A DNA stretch of 64,000 nt from Chrysaora quinquecirrha (lineage: Eukaryota > Cnidaria > Scyphozoa > Semaeostomeae > Pelagiidae): positions 8,497,119 to 8,561,118 of the forward strand of contig JACTAT010000040.1 of the NCBI GenBank assembly GCA_014526335.1, read 5' to 3'. This document shows, in pieces, positions 11,567 through 24,762 of the stretch; the first letter of the stretch is position 1, and each line of letters opens with the position of its first letter. The notes under the pieces were generated by a model. The model saw only the letters and a program-made list of their open reading frames with translations, had not been told where the DNA came from and made no database searches. The position numbers and the translations under genes are program-made.

Positions 11567-14500
11567 TTATGACGATTGCTTTGCTTGCATTTTAGCAAAC
11601 ATTTCACATCTTCCACCTTTTTCGTCATCGGGTTTCTTGTTTCCACTATTTTCAATCCTGCGTTTCTCTCTTCTTTCATAAAATTGGCTGACTGTTTCAT
11701 TTCTTGGGATATTTGCTCTTTCAGCAAAGGTAACCTTTGGACAATCGTAGAGAATTCTCACTTGCTCGATGTCAGAGTCGGCGAAACCCTCTCTCTGTCC
11801 AATTTCTACACCTCCTGTATCTCCAATTGGTTCCATTGTATTAGATCCGTCCTTCGTAAATGCATTTAATCGATAGTGCATCAGACTGCCGTAGTTATAT
11901 GGAATTCCAAGATTTGTCTGATGGTGTTCAACCACAAATTGTCCAACGAATTCTAAAAATTATTTTGAAATTCTGATCACTTTACAGCAAATAAGCATAG
12001 CTACTATATTACTATCCTACTTTAAAGTACACGCAGTTTTTTTCCATGGTATAAACTCAGAAATTTCTCAAGCATAAAGTAGCTGTGCTGTAGCAATTAC
12101 TGTTCATTGGCTATCCTTTATCTTCTAATACACCAAGAATTATGTTTCCTTCACGCAGACCAATGTGGTAACATTTTAGGGTTTACAAACTGAGTTTACC
12201 AAGGCTTGAAGAATATTTTAACGTAAAAGTTGTTGCGCTAATAAAACAAAGCATACGTCGTTTACGGGGTTGCCTCAATTTCGAATGGTTTCCAACAAAA
12301 CATTTTTATTGCTAGATACTACAGGGTATTCTGGAAAAAAAGGAGGTCGCTTTAAAAATTGTTTCTATTTGCGAACCGTAGCTTCAAGGCCAATAAAATT
12401 TTTTTCATAATACTTGCTGTGTAAATACACTTTTGCCAGTAAAAGGATAAGTTTTCAATATTTCATCTTCACAAGTATATGCTGTAATGAATTTCAATGA
12501 TAAAAAAGCATGTGCACAAACTTTATTCACATTTCATGCAATTGAGGATTTCTGTTGCTGGAATAAGTTACAGCAAGGGATTATTGCCTTGGGATTATTG
12601 AAACAACTTATTGAGACCATTTCAACTAAGGGCCTCGTTTTCAAAAAAAATTGGAAATTAGTTAATAGAGAAATTTCGACTTCAGATTCGCATTCGGCAC
12701 CTTCCTTTTAGTGTTGAGACAAAGTTTTATGCTTCTAGTCCTTAAGATATTGATTTTATAGGTATTAAAAGTTGGGAAATTCTATAAAGGGTTTGTCCGT
12801 AAAAAATCGCCGGGGGTGAAATTTTTCAGCCTCCGTCATTTTACACGGTCAAATCCCTTATAAATTTTCAAACTTTCGATCGCTACAGAATCAACATCGT
12901 AAGCACTAGAAGCGTAAAAATTTGCCACAACCCTAAAAAGAAGTTGCTGAATTCGAATCTGATGTTAAAATTTCTCTGTGACCTAATTTTAAATTTCTTT
13001 GAAAGCGAGGCCCTTAGTTGAATAGAGGTTTGTTCAGGCCAATTGTGTTGACTAAAAAGCTATTGTGTCCAAAGTTTTGGTTTTTCCAAGTGTTATTCAT
13101 GAAGTAAAGTATTATATATTGATGTCAGCACAATTCTCATTCCTTCAAAATTATGAGTACCAAGATATTTACCAGGTTTCTGTAAAGAAGGTTAGCAGGT
13201 TACCCCCCTGATTCTCCATCATCCCTTGCATATAATAAGCTGTCATCTACACTTATTCATTCTGTGGTAGTTCTATTTAGAAGGCTCAAACTCAGCGTTT
13301 CTCTGATCTCAGTATCTAACACTTCTTTTTTTGGAACACCCTGATATAGCAGTAAAAGAGTTGATGAAATGTGATTGCATTGCTCAAATGACCTTCATTT
13401 CACAAGAAGCGGAGGTTAACAATAGTTATTAGGTCCTTTTTATGGTAACTCAGAAATCAACGTATACGTAATATTTGGCCCTTCGTAAAAAGGAGAATAG
13501 TTTTACAATGAAAAATCTGATGTATTTTTTAACAACTTTAAGGGTGTATTTTTCACATTCCGTTGTCGAATCGTATTTTTTGGTACTGTCTTCTGAAAAC
13601 AAGAATAACCTATCAATATGACAAAAGGCGTTCATTATGACCACAAATGAATTAAATTTGCAAATTTTTGTTTCAAGGGTTTCTCCTATGCAAAAATAGA
13701 AATTTCTTAACTGCGTAAAGCTCTTAATCTATCATATCTCAATTTGCGTGAACTGATACATCTTGTTCTTTGACAAAAAGAAATTGGTTTTACCTTACCT
13801 ACCGATGTCAAAAATGTTAATTTTCAAGATTGTTCTTCTGCCACGCAACCACTTCCAGATCAAGCCGCTCTGCAGCATAGTCATTATGTCACAAAATGAG
13901 GTCCCCTGAACCTTGTTTGTTAATTTTAAGAATTGGGTATAAATCAATACAGAATGTTATGGAGATTATGAATTTCAATTTGAAATCTCGCTTAGTTAGC
14001 ATGACGGCATGATGACGTAAGACAGAATTGAGCTCACATTGCATTTAAAAAATGCTGCTGTTTTCGACATCTGTATTGGTTTCAATCGTTTAAACGCATT
14101 GTTTTGGACATTGATGTTGTTTTTTATTGTTTTTACGTCTTATGTATATATTTCCCAATATCCTTCCTGTTTCAAACTGCCACAAACTGCTTTGTGTAGA
14201 AAAAGCAAATGGTCTAGTCATTTAGATGTATTCTACGTTCGTAATTGCATTTTAATCATTTTTCATCTGAATCTAGTTTTCTACTTCAATAGGCTGTCCA
14301 CTTGTACTATGCATAAATTTTTTTATCATTGCTTGCATTCACTGCACTGAAATATTGCCGCCAAAGTTCAATATCAGTCCAGTACAGTTATGCATAATTG
14401 TGGAAAAGCATCGAATGAAGCGCAGTCTTATTACTGTCTATGAATCGTCAAAAATTATTTTTGAGACAGTCATTTTGTACACTTCCACAACTTAAGCGAG

Positions 14501-17500
14501 AGTTCAAATTGCCAACATTGAAATTCGTAATCACTATAAAATTCCTCATGAATCCATAACAAATTCATAAAATTAACTTAAAACTATAGCTAAACTAGGA
14601 AACATGCCTCGCGCGACATTTCAATCGGTGTATCTCCCAAGGCAGCTAAACTTGCGAGTCAGAAGCGGGCAACATGTCCCCTAGAAGCGGAGACAAGAAA
14701 TGTTTCTGTTACCTCCCAGAATTATGTCGCGCACGACATTTCTCTTAATTTAGCCAGACCTTAACATTTAGAAAACATTAAGCTCTTTCATTAAAATGAT
14801 TTTGAGCCTCTTTGAGTGCAGAAACCAGTATCTGTATTCAAATATAAAAAAGTCGTGATGTTATGTTATCTTTTATAAACTCACCATCTATGATGTGATC
14901 TGTGAAAACTTTGATATATTGGTCTCTATCAAGTCGACAATGCTCATGAAAAAGCCCAACAGCATGCAGGATCTCATGAATTACTGCTGCCTTGTATTCA
15001 CAACTTTTACTGATCGATAGAATCTGATAATCCCTCCCTCTTTCGTATATATATTTTGCTCCAACGTAGGAAAAACATCTAGATATTGACAGAAAGGAAA
15101 GAAGGCTATGATGAATATCCTGGTAACGAAGAGGAAAAGAACGTAACTTTTCCCTTTCATAACTTTTATCCTTTATTATTGTAACATACAAAGCAGAGTT
15201 GGCATGTCTTCGAACCTTTCGTCCTATTGCGTCGTTATTGCGTCGTGGCCTTATCAATATGACTCGTAGTGTCAGCAGCTCAGCGAGATCGGAGTTCTAG
15301 CCCTAGCAAGAATCGAAGTCTCAGTTAGTCAACCTGCTACTGAGATCTTAACGACTGGCGCTAAATACAGGATTTAACCTTCACCTTGTGTCATGTGAAT
15401 TATAATAACATGGAGAACAAAATATGGCTTTTCAGAGTATGCTTTCTTATGCGTTCTTTTTTCTAACACCTGATATTTGATGGAAGGAAACGATCCGTGA
15501 TGCTGTCACAGTGTCTAAAAGAATACTTGGGAGAAGCGTCATATGCTTGTTAAAGATACACAATAGAACACTGATATGTTTCGCATATTCATTTATTATT
15601 TCTGTCTACGAACTGGTCAAGAGAGAATCTATCTCGTGTCCAAACAATAACCTAGGAACGATTAACACGATTCTGAATACGACAACACTTACTTAATTGA
15701 AAGTTCTGACGTAGGCTGAACTGTAGTTAATCTGCCCCCTTTTTCCATGCTGCCTGCAACCTTACGCCATCCAAAATGCCACAGATGCCGCAGTAGTTGT
15801 AGCCTGGATACCGTACTTTGCCATGGTTCACAGTGAGTGGTATCATAAGGTATTTAACCAATCATATGTGCCGAACTGAACTAACTATGCTAAACAATGA
15901 AGGGCGTGATCTACCCCTAGCCAATGATAAACCAACAGGTTACACCCCTAAAATCCACCTAAAAACCAGGCATATCCTATGGAAGGCCTCTTTTTCTTTA
16001 CGCATCATACTGAACAGTCCTCGGTCCAACAAAAAACAGAAATATTGGTGAGAGCGTTCCTTTATACCTACTTTCGCGTTTAATTATTCTCTTCTTTACC
16101 CTATACATGTATTTTCAGTTAGATAGGTTCATTTCTCTGTGTTCATCAGAGAATAACTGAATCCCAAGGCCTAAATAAGAAGCTGACTGTACCAGGAAGC
16201 CCGGAAGCCGTACGATTTTCCTTGTACTTGTGGGCCTAAGCTGTCTGCACACCTTTAGAACCTGGCTCAGAGACTTTTCCCTAAATGTCCCTTAATGTTT
16301 ACCCCTTTTTTGTGATACGATTGTGGTATCAACAGTTCCCTAGAGTTCCTTATTTTTAACTGGATATTTAATGCCCTCATGACTTTGATATAAAATGAAG
16401 ACACCTGGTGTGTGGGAGGGGCTGATGCTGCGGAAGGACGCATCTAATTTTTCAGGTTCTACTTCTGAACTTCTGAAACAGCTCCTCCTTTTTGAGAAAT
16501 GACTGCAATCTTTGCTTTAACGTTTAGCTTTCTCTTCGGAAGGTATCATCAATGCATCTAGCATAGGATAGGCAGTCTTATTTTATATCTGGTTTGATAG
16601 AATTCACAAAAATTTTCTTCAAACACACCCATATAGATTGTTATAGTAAGTGGTACTAGGTTTGTGTAGAAACACAGCATGCTTGTCCCTCTCTTAATTT
16701 GTAGGCTTTTACGCTCAGTTTTGACTGTCTTGGTTTTATGTTTGGCTGATATTTTGGGTGCTTTTTAGGGGACCTCAGTTTATTCTTATTTTGTTCTTGA
16801 AGTCTGGGCAAAGTCCAGGCTCGTGTTCTGGTAACATTGTTCGTATACAGCATCAGTTCATTCCAACCAAATCTGCCCTGCGCCTAAACATTTTGCAAAC
16901 AACATCCCCACCTCAATTTAATTTGTCAAAGCATCAGAGTGCAACCTGCTGAGGTGAAAAATTGGTAAAAAAAAAAAAAAATGTATTTTATACTCCACTG
17001 CTTGTAAAACCCCAATGTTTATTAGGTCAGTTATCATATAATTTCCCCAAATATTTGGATGTCATAACAACGAGCATCTAAAGTTTTTATCAACAATTCT
17101 AAAAATCTGCCAGAACAATAGATCATATACTTCTTCATAACCCCAAGGTTCTTATTAATAGCTCTAATCAAAAGATGGTGTCAGACAGTAGAGGCCAGTT
17201 TATTTAGCATCAGTGACGGACCCAGGGTCGATCCAATGGGTTAAATGGACCCAGTCAAGCCAAAATGGCTTTAAGCAATGTGTAGATTATTCATAATCCT
17301 TTATCTGATTTTTGCTTTACTTGATCTTGAATTTAAGACTTTAAATTACTACAAATGTTTGAAAATGTCAGATTTTTGTCGTGGTATCATTTTCGAGTTT
17401 CAATTAATGCTGGAAGTCTGAGGATTTGATTCAATCTACAGTAGTCCGATGATTATACGTGCCCAGGCATCAATGAAGAGCTAATATCGCATTACATGGT

Positions 17501-20500
17501 TATGAAATTAGGATGTCAATATGTTCAATACAAGCCATTTTCTTAGCTTGCTTTGGACTCAGATGGATGTTTGTGGCCGCATTCTTGGCTGTTGAGGTAG
17601 GGAGTTTCTGAATTTGTTTTCAGAGGACCCAGTTGCTGTGGGGCATCCCACAGAGGTTGTGTCCTTGGAGGGCTCAGTGTGGACTTTTTCTGGGGGTGCT
17701 GCAGAGAGGGAGACAGTTATAACTGTCTTTCTGAGTCCATTGAATAAAAACGGCGGAATTGCCCCGTACCCGATCAAATTAAAGCAACAAGCGCATGAAG
17801 GGGACTAGAGGAAGGCAGTCAATTTAGGGGCAGGAAGGCAAGACATTCGTCTGTTTTGTCAGTGACAGGATGTCTATGATCGATTGCATATATCAACAAA
17901 CAAAAAAAAAACAAATATATGACAACTGCAGTAATAGATATCAAGATAAATATACAATTCACGGTTTACATGAACACACAATTTTTTCTGTAAAGATTCA
18001 TTTATACTGATGTTACTAAAAGAGCGTGGTAATAGAATCCTTGTCTGCAATGGCATTTTATCCATTCTAAAGGGCGTGGTCTCAACAAATTTTTCGGAGT
18101 AATTGTTTTGGCTTGCTTCCCTTGTCGATCAATTGGACCCAGCCAAAGATTTTTCTCACTGTGTTCTTGATCATGCAGGCCTTTCTACTTTTCTATCGGC
18201 AGAGAAAAAAACCAAAATGTTGTTTTTGCTACGACCCACAATGTGATAATTCTGTGGCCCCTTAGGTTTGATTTAAATTACAAGTGACTATCCTATGAGG
18301 ATTTCTGTTCTAGGATTACAGCACGCATGACAGAAACTTTATAAAGAATCACGGTATTCCCCTGGGGTGCAAAACAACATTTCAGTTGCTTATCCTTGCT
18401 TAAAGATTCAATGTTCTGCCTGCTTACCCGGGGGCAACATATGGTGCCAAACCTGGCACCTACAAACATTTAAAGGAAATTTTCGCGTCGTTATAACTGC
18501 AGCACCAAGAGCAAGCTATGAGGGTTTAAGCAACCACCTGTGTCAACATAATTGACATAGATACAGCATTAGTACTATTCTTTAGAGTCTGTGAGGGTCT
18601 GCAAATTCCCTGGTGACAAGACAACCCTCCATCCTTGGTTTCTCTTATGATCAGATTCCCCTTCCCAACAAAGGGTTGAGGAAGATATACCTTTAATTGT
18701 CTAAAACAGACAATTGATTCCCAAACCTTTACCTTATCTGTACAGAAACACCCTGCGGTTCATTTACTGGAAGATCAACATAGGCTCCAGAGTAGCTTGA
18801 CTATACCTACTCACAGGGTGCAGCTTTAATAGCTGCGGCAGCATCGCAACTGTGGCATCCCCCAAAAAACCCAGCAAGGCTGTTCAAGTTATTTATCGTA
18901 TCAAGTATGCATACATACATACATTAATAAACATAATTTCTTCCTCTTTCTGGGGCAATCACACAAGTGTGATTAGTGGCAAGAAGTGCAATATAACTGC
19001 ACTCTCCCCAGAAAAGACTCAGAAATGTTACAAACTACAGCTTAAACTGCCCTGCAATTAAACCACTATTGAACGTTTCACACCAGAGTTGGACATGGAT
19101 GCTTGCAATGGGGACCCGGCCCCCTCTCTACATCCGTGCACCCCTCTCTGGATTGCTGGACCTCACTCGTAGTCGACAGAGACCCGGCACTCTGTATCGC
19201 TACGCTATCGTCGAGCACACAACAAATGTTCCCAAGGTTTGGCATTGCCTGCCCACATGGGTACTTCAGCTACCCACGGCGGTAATCTGTCCAACCTTAC
19301 GCGTCCACCTTGCCACTTCGCACTTCCAATGCCCACATATAGTATTTAGAAGGAATGTAGTACCGTATTTAAAATGAATGTAGTACCGTATTTAATGTAT
19401 AGTAATGTAGACACAGTATGAATCTGTACATGTAGAACGACGTCATCTGATTATCTGTTGCCAATCTGCACATTGTGTTTTTCTCTGTCGCACCTCTTCG
19501 AGGGAGGAAAAGGGGGGCTGATTAACTCGTCAACCAATATTTTGCAGAAAATTACAGCTAGAGTTTTTCTTCAAATGATTGGCAAAGCAAAATTTTGTTT
19601 CATCGCTTCCTATTATTTCGGTATTAGTAGTTGCAGTTTTTCTTACCCTCTTTCATTAACGAATTTGATATGATAGTCTTTTGAATCGGCGGCTTTTTCT
19701 TTGAATTTAAGACAAGTATAATAATGAAAATCTCGAATGGCTGCTTTGATCTGAACTTTTGCTTCCTGACCTAAAATAACCAAATACTACTGTTATATAG
19801 TTGTGCTATATATTTTTCCATTTTACTTCTCTAAGGACTGTTGCAAAGTTTTTCGGAATTTCTAGAATGCTGTTGACTTTCACAATTAGCTAACTGAAAT
19901 CTTTGCAGAATTTCCTGTAGTTTCTAATAAATTTTTTCTCATTGCCTAAAACCTGCCCTTAGTTTTCACGTCGTTGGGATTGAATTTATGCTGTCAGCGG
20001 ATAACTATATCTGAATTAAATATACAATTTTTTTCATAAACAACAAGATCATTCTTTCTGAGGCTTGATGTTCTACTTTTACGAATAATTCTTAGGGACG
20101 AGTTTGCGTTATGTTTTTCTTATTTCAATATTGATTTTCTGCAACTGAACACAATAAAATGCTTCAACGAAAAATGAGCAAAAGATTGGCATATCTTCTG
20201 ATAATTTAATTAAGTAATTAAATAGTTTTTTTTTCTGTTAAAATGAAACGAAATTTCTGAAACACATTTTCTTGTTTCTAATATTTCATCTGAGGCTGGT
20301 CATGTTCTTACATTGTTCTAATTTTTCGGCAAATGAAGCCTCGATGTTCCTATCAAAGTTTGATCTTATAAAACATACTTAATGGGAAATTTATTCTGTA
20401 ATCAGCAAACAGTATTACAAAGAACTTTATTGATGCCTTTATGATTTCAAAGAAGCTCAGCCGAGAGCGCTAAGATCAACCGAAATATTTGTCTAAGCTG

Positions 20501-23475
20501 CTCCAGCGTCATCCAGCTGATATAAATTTGTTGACAACCTACCGCAAAGCTCTAGGGTCTGCTGCTTGGGTCCGCTAAGATCAAAATTTTACAACAGAAC
20601 TAACATATTCTCCGTTTTCTGATTTCTTGAAGACCTTCTAGTTAGGGAAGCATTTTCAATTACATTTAATCTTCTATGAAAAAGCAACTAAAGATTGACG
20701 TTGCCATCGGGAGTTCCTTAGGCAATACAATTTTTTACTTTAGCAAGGATGCGTTTTCTCAGTATTTTATCGGCTTCAAAAAGAAACAATGGCAACCCTT
20801 ACTTCTCCTATTCCCAAACAATACACCTTTTCAGCTAAGGGCCTCGTTTTCAAAAAATTTGAAATTGTGTCACAGAAACATTTCGACGTCAGATTCGAAT
20901 TCAGCACCTTTGTTTTAGTGGTGGCGCAAAGTTTTACGCTTCTAGTCCTTACTATGTTGATTCTGTAGCGATTTAAAGGTTGAAAAGTTATAAGGGATTT
21001 GACCGTGCAAAATGACTGAGGGTGTAAAATTTCACCCCGAGCGATTTTTCACGGTCAAATCCTTTATAGATTTTCAAACTTTTCGTCGCTATAAAACCAA
21101 CATCTTCAGGAATAGAAGCGTAAACATTTGCCTCAACACTAAAATGAAGGTGCTCCATCTGAATCTGGGGTCAAAATATTTGTACGAACAAATTTTTGCA
21201 AATTTTGAAAACGAGGCTCTTTGTTGAAAAGGTGTATTCGGGACCTAAACCTAATCTAAACAAAACAAAATTGATTTTACCCTTGAATGAAATGAATTTT
21301 AAATTACTAACTCAAGCTGCTGTCCAATACGTAGGGGATGTTTTGAGGATTTGGCCATTTTAAATCCTCGAAAAAATCGAGATCTATGACATCTCTGTTT
21401 TGGCCATTGCTCTTTTCTTCTAACCTCTTATCTAGTTTCTTTTTCTCCTTTGGTGTAAGAAGTATGTCTCCTTGGTAGAAAAATTTACCTGGCATAGAAT
21501 TTAGAATTAATGAAAGGAAGAAAATTGTATCAGTTGCTCGAGAAATATAATGAATTACAATTAGAAGTAATGATAGCATTGTTTGGTGATGCTGTAGCGA
21601 TATCTGGATTTGGGTATTCAGCAGCTTTTCATAATGCAGAAATTAGCCTCATACTGTCTGTCGTGTAGGTATGTTTAAACCTACTAGTACCCAGCCCCCC
21701 GCTACATGGCTTGTTCTAAGGAAAACTTCCAGCTCCAAAAATCACCCACGTGTTACCTTCATCGCACATCCACAAAGAGAAACCTTTTCAAAACTACTCA
21801 ATTCATGTTTTCTTTCAGCTGTTAGAACGTCCAATAATTCAAATTACTAGTGGAAACTTCAGTAATAGCTAAACCTAGTTATACGCTATAACAAAAATTT
21901 GAATCTGGAAACCTGAAAATTTGTACCAATAACGGCATTGACTTCTCGATAATAGTTATAAACTTTATTATCAACAGTTTTATTTTAGTTTTTCTTTGTG
22001 AAGTTTGATTTGAACAAATATAATACATTTTTGTATACATAGTAGTGTAGGAGTTGAATTTTTGGTACAATTTTGGGTATAAATTTTCAGAAAATGCGTA
22101 TGAATATCAGTAGAAGTTTGTTTCTTTGGCGGCACGTCCCTACCTGCACCTAAGTCAAGACCCCCGTGGGAACCCGCGCTAGCAGGCAATATTTATTTCA
22201 TCACTGAATATCGCTACCCTTGTTTATTCAAACAATTTTTATGAGTAGAAGAAATATTGCTTATAACACTTAAGTATATATCTGCTTCATAAAATTATCT
22301 ATATTTACCGTTAGCCGGATCATCTTCATTTTCCTCTGATTTTGCCTCCTCCTCCTTCTCTTTTTGAGTTTGGGGCTTCCTGTCACCTGTAAAGCAAAGA
22401 TTTCAGCTAGAATTAATCTTCTTATATTATTATTTTACACTCTTTTTTTAAAAGAACCAGGAAACTTTTATCGAGGCTTGGTGTTCTTAGGCTTGCCTTT
22501 TTTGAGCCTGAAATTTTCTTTTCTTAATCTGTTATTAACTCCTCGGTTACTTGGACAGTATTATTTTTCAGTGAATGTCTGGAGTCGAACGTACTAGGTT
22601 TTAATACAAATAATGCAGCATGTTTGTCTATTTCTTTGTTCACTTAGATTTTACTTTCAGTCGGACTGTATTACTTTCAGATTAGGCCTATATTCTGATA
22701 TGCAAAATTCAGGCTCGTGTTGTTATAAAATCGTTCTTATAAAAAAAGGAATGCATAATAATCAGTATCCACGCGCCACAATGAATGCGATTTCTTGCTT
22801 ACTATACTATCCATGTGATTCTCAGATAAATGCAATAAACAAAGGCCTGTTTCAAAAATTAATAGTAAAAGATAGTAAAAATTCTATAGAAGTGTCTACG
22901 CAGTTGAAAAAGAGGGTCTGTCTGATAGGGGCTTTTGCGAACAAAGGAGCAAGACCGAAAACGTACCGTGGGCTTGAGAGCGTTAGTAAAAAGCACAGGA
23001 GCTTGGGAGCTAACCAGACATTGAAGCATAGAAAATATTCAAGAAATTCAAGAAATTCAAACGAAATTCAAGAAGATTCGTTTAGATGGGAGAAGTTTTA
23101 GGATGGGAGAAGGGAGTAACTACCTCCTTCCCTATCAGAGTGTTATAAAAGCATTTTGAGGGAGCTTCCAGGAGAGGTTTTTCAAAATCATTATTCCACT
23201 TCTATTTAGTGAGTTATGCTGACTGATAAGGCTCTTAATAAAATTGCATAATTTCATTTAGGACCGCATATAATCAATGAAATCGAAGTTTATCGTGATA
23301 ATACTTTTAGCAAACAAATACGAGAATCGTTAACTGGAAAAATTTTTAATTGAATAGATAACCTACCTGGTTGTCCTCTGCCGCAAATTTCTCCAACACA
23401 AGATTTGCAGTCAATCTCCAAATTCAACACAAAAAGTAGAAATAATAGCCCAAAGATTACTCTAGAAGTAGCCAT
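11567..23475 (-). CDS. astacin-family zinc metalloprotease, gene A (six exons)
   Basis: Predicted secreted zymogen of 355 aa that cleaves proteins outside the cell. Coding exons: 23475-23367, 22386-22309, 21488-21312, 19770-19647, 15078-14885 and 11952-11567 (stop TAA), all with GT-AG borders. The start ATG has an AAG-ATG-G context. Residues 1-24 form a signal peptide. The propeptide carries YQGD (67-70), the equivalent of the astacin FxGD aspartate switch. Cleavage is likely at NR/DV before the KWP...IPYVLD start of the catalytic domain. Exon 5 has the zinc site HEILHAVGLFHE (197-208; ligands His197, His201, His207, base Glu198). Exon 6 has the Met-turn SLMHY (Met252, Tyr254). The four family cysteines are present. 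There is no CUB or EGF domain; a basic tail of about 57 residues with an NET glycosylation site follows. CFSYVG replaces the usual CWSYVG. Confidence 0.88.
11953..14884 (-). other. gene A intron 5
   Basis: Contains the first foldback MITE copy (12,621-13,022). The remainder is AT-rich with no coding frame of interest. Confidence 0.6.
12621..13022. mobile_element. 402-bp foldback MITE, copy 1
   Basis: The ends are inverted: TTCAACTAAGGGCCTCG on the left and CGAGGCCCTTAGTTGAA on the right. The two halves are largely complementary throughout; for example GTCAAATCCCTTATA mirrors a diverged TATAAAGGGTTTGTCC. The transcript would fold into a long hairpin. No coding capacity. A second copy lies in intron 3 of the same gene. 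Confidence 0.8.
15079..19646 (-). other. gene A intron 4
   Basis: A 4.6-kb intron. A block at about 17,214-18,165 begins GTGACGGACCCAGGG and ends with GACCCAGCC and TCACTGTG, and carries an AAGGGCGTGGTC motif typical of old hAT fragments; its ends are too diverged to define. Poly-A lies at about 16,967-16,980 and a short duplicated GAATGTAGTACCGTATTTAA at 19,353-19,395. No exon-like ORF. Confidence 0.45.
19771..21311 (-). other. gene A intron 3
   Basis: Contains the second foldback MITE copy; otherwise no recognisable content. Confidence 0.55.
20821..21237. mobile_element. 417-bp foldback MITE, copy 2
   Basis: Same family as the element at 12,621. The ATACACCTTTTCA left edge is mirrored by TGAAAAGGTGTAT, next to AGGGCCTCGTTTTC and GAAAACGAGGCTCT. 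The arms are better preserved here (AAGGGATTTGACCGTG against CACGGTCAAATCCTTT), so this copy shows the foldback design most clearly. Confidence 0.82.
21489..22308 (-). other. gene A intron 2
   Basis: 820 bases with no exon-like frame. A GGCGGCACGTCCC motif near 22,129 matches the inner inverted repeat of the MITE at 617-822, so a fragment of that family is probably here. Confidence 0.45.
22387..23366 (-). other. gene A intron 1
   Basis: Nothing recognisable. An opposite-strand open frame at 22,613-23,101 has no domain and no coding signature. Confidence 0.45.
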
Positions 23476-23559
23476 CTTGACAGTACTGCAACTTAACTAA
23501 CTGCTTCTAGCCAATGTGCCAATCGTAGTTAAAACTCTGATACCAATGGGCAAAGTTAT

Positions 23560-24057
23560 GCATGAGACGAGAAAACAACTGCATTATTCATGCGGTCCGT
23601 GACCTTTAGGGGCATTGGATAATGGCTAGGACGGCAAAGCGGCAATAACGTATTGTTTAGACCTCCATCTCTCTCTGAAGTATGAACTTTCGCGAATGTC
23701 GTAAATTTCAAAAAGCGTCTGTTGATTCGTTCTAGAAGGAAGTATTCCGAAGTGATCTTATTTTGCTCGGTCAAGAGAGTGCCCAGAATTGGCTGTTTTG
23801 AAGTAATAACGATGGAACGCGGACACTTGTCAATTATTGTTTGGTTTTGTGAACATCCAGAGGGATCGACATGATCCACCAAGATGCATTCTTACCCAAG
23901 CTTGTTACTCAAACATGCATCTAGTACTGGAGCATGAACTTTCCGAATCGTGTAAAAGTAAAAATCGCATGGTGATTTGTTCGACAAGGAAATGATATAG
24001 CGATGCTCGGTCAAATCAATGGTTCGATAATTGGTCGGGCATACACGATGAAGCATC
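23560..24057 (-). pseudogene. duplicated exon-like unit, unrecognised
   Basis: Two diverged direct copies of about 160-200 bases lie just upstream of astacin gene A. The upstream unit (about 24,057-23,895) has a good acceptor (pyrimidine tract then AAAG), an open frame with LTEHRYIISLSNKSPCDFYF and YTIRKVHAP, and a possible donor GGGTAAGA. The second unit (about 23,840-23,640) reads LLTEQNKITSEYFLLERINR then FTTFAKVHTS. Shared spacing around LTE and KVH suggests a duplicated coding unit, but frames do not join and no family is recognised. Confidence 0.3.
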
Positions 24058-24762
24058 CTTTACAGCAAAAGAGGAAATAATTGTATTGACGTTTGCTATG
24101 TAGGTATAGTTTCCGTGATTTTTCGGGGATTTTTTGTGGGTGTTATTAGAGGGTTTGGTCAGTTACAATAATGCTACGTTACCTAAACTGTTATTAAACG
24201 ACGTTGTTCCTACAAACAGCAAGCATTCCCACAGGCTTGGGCCAAAAGACAATTCTTTTAATTATTCACGCCTTGCCTGATCTTAGTGCGCGAAACATAC
24301 GTATTTTCCATGAATAAGTTGCCAATTTTCAAATGTATAATAATATAGTTTCATTTTGCTGAACGGCAAACTTTTTTTTTGCTCTCAAGGCTTTACTGGG
24401 CAGAATAATACATCTTCAACCTGATTTTTTGTTCAAATGAAAATATACTTGAATGATGTTGTTGTGTAAAGCTGTTGTATAAACTTGTTGTTGTTGTGTA
24501 AAGTCAGGTGATGTGCATTTATTATTATCGTAACGCAGTCGCAGTAAAACTATTCTTTCAAAATTTGCTAAAAGGGTAATGTGCAACGAAAACACGAAAT
24601 ATTTTGTGCCTTAGGGCCTTATTGCTTATTGCCCTTCCATTTAATTGACACACAAATTGAGCTTGAAACTGCGCGTTTTCATTAAGCGTATTCCTTAAAG
24701 TTGCATTTCTCAATGAGGCACATAATTTTGCATTGCTTGATTGCTTGAATTAACAAGTTCAC
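24058..24762. other. non-coding, nothing recognised
   Basis: AT-rich sequence without a supported feature. Confidence 0.35.

Noticed and set aside
17214..18165. possible hAT element in astacin A intron 4
   Set aside because: GACCCAG words and an AAGGGCGTGGTC motif are suggestive, but the ends do not align as inverted repeats and no target duplication was found, so I note it only as intron content.
22613..23101. 162-codon plus-strand ORF inside astacin A intron 1
   Set aside because: No domain, no coding-like composition, and it lies opposite a well-supported intron.
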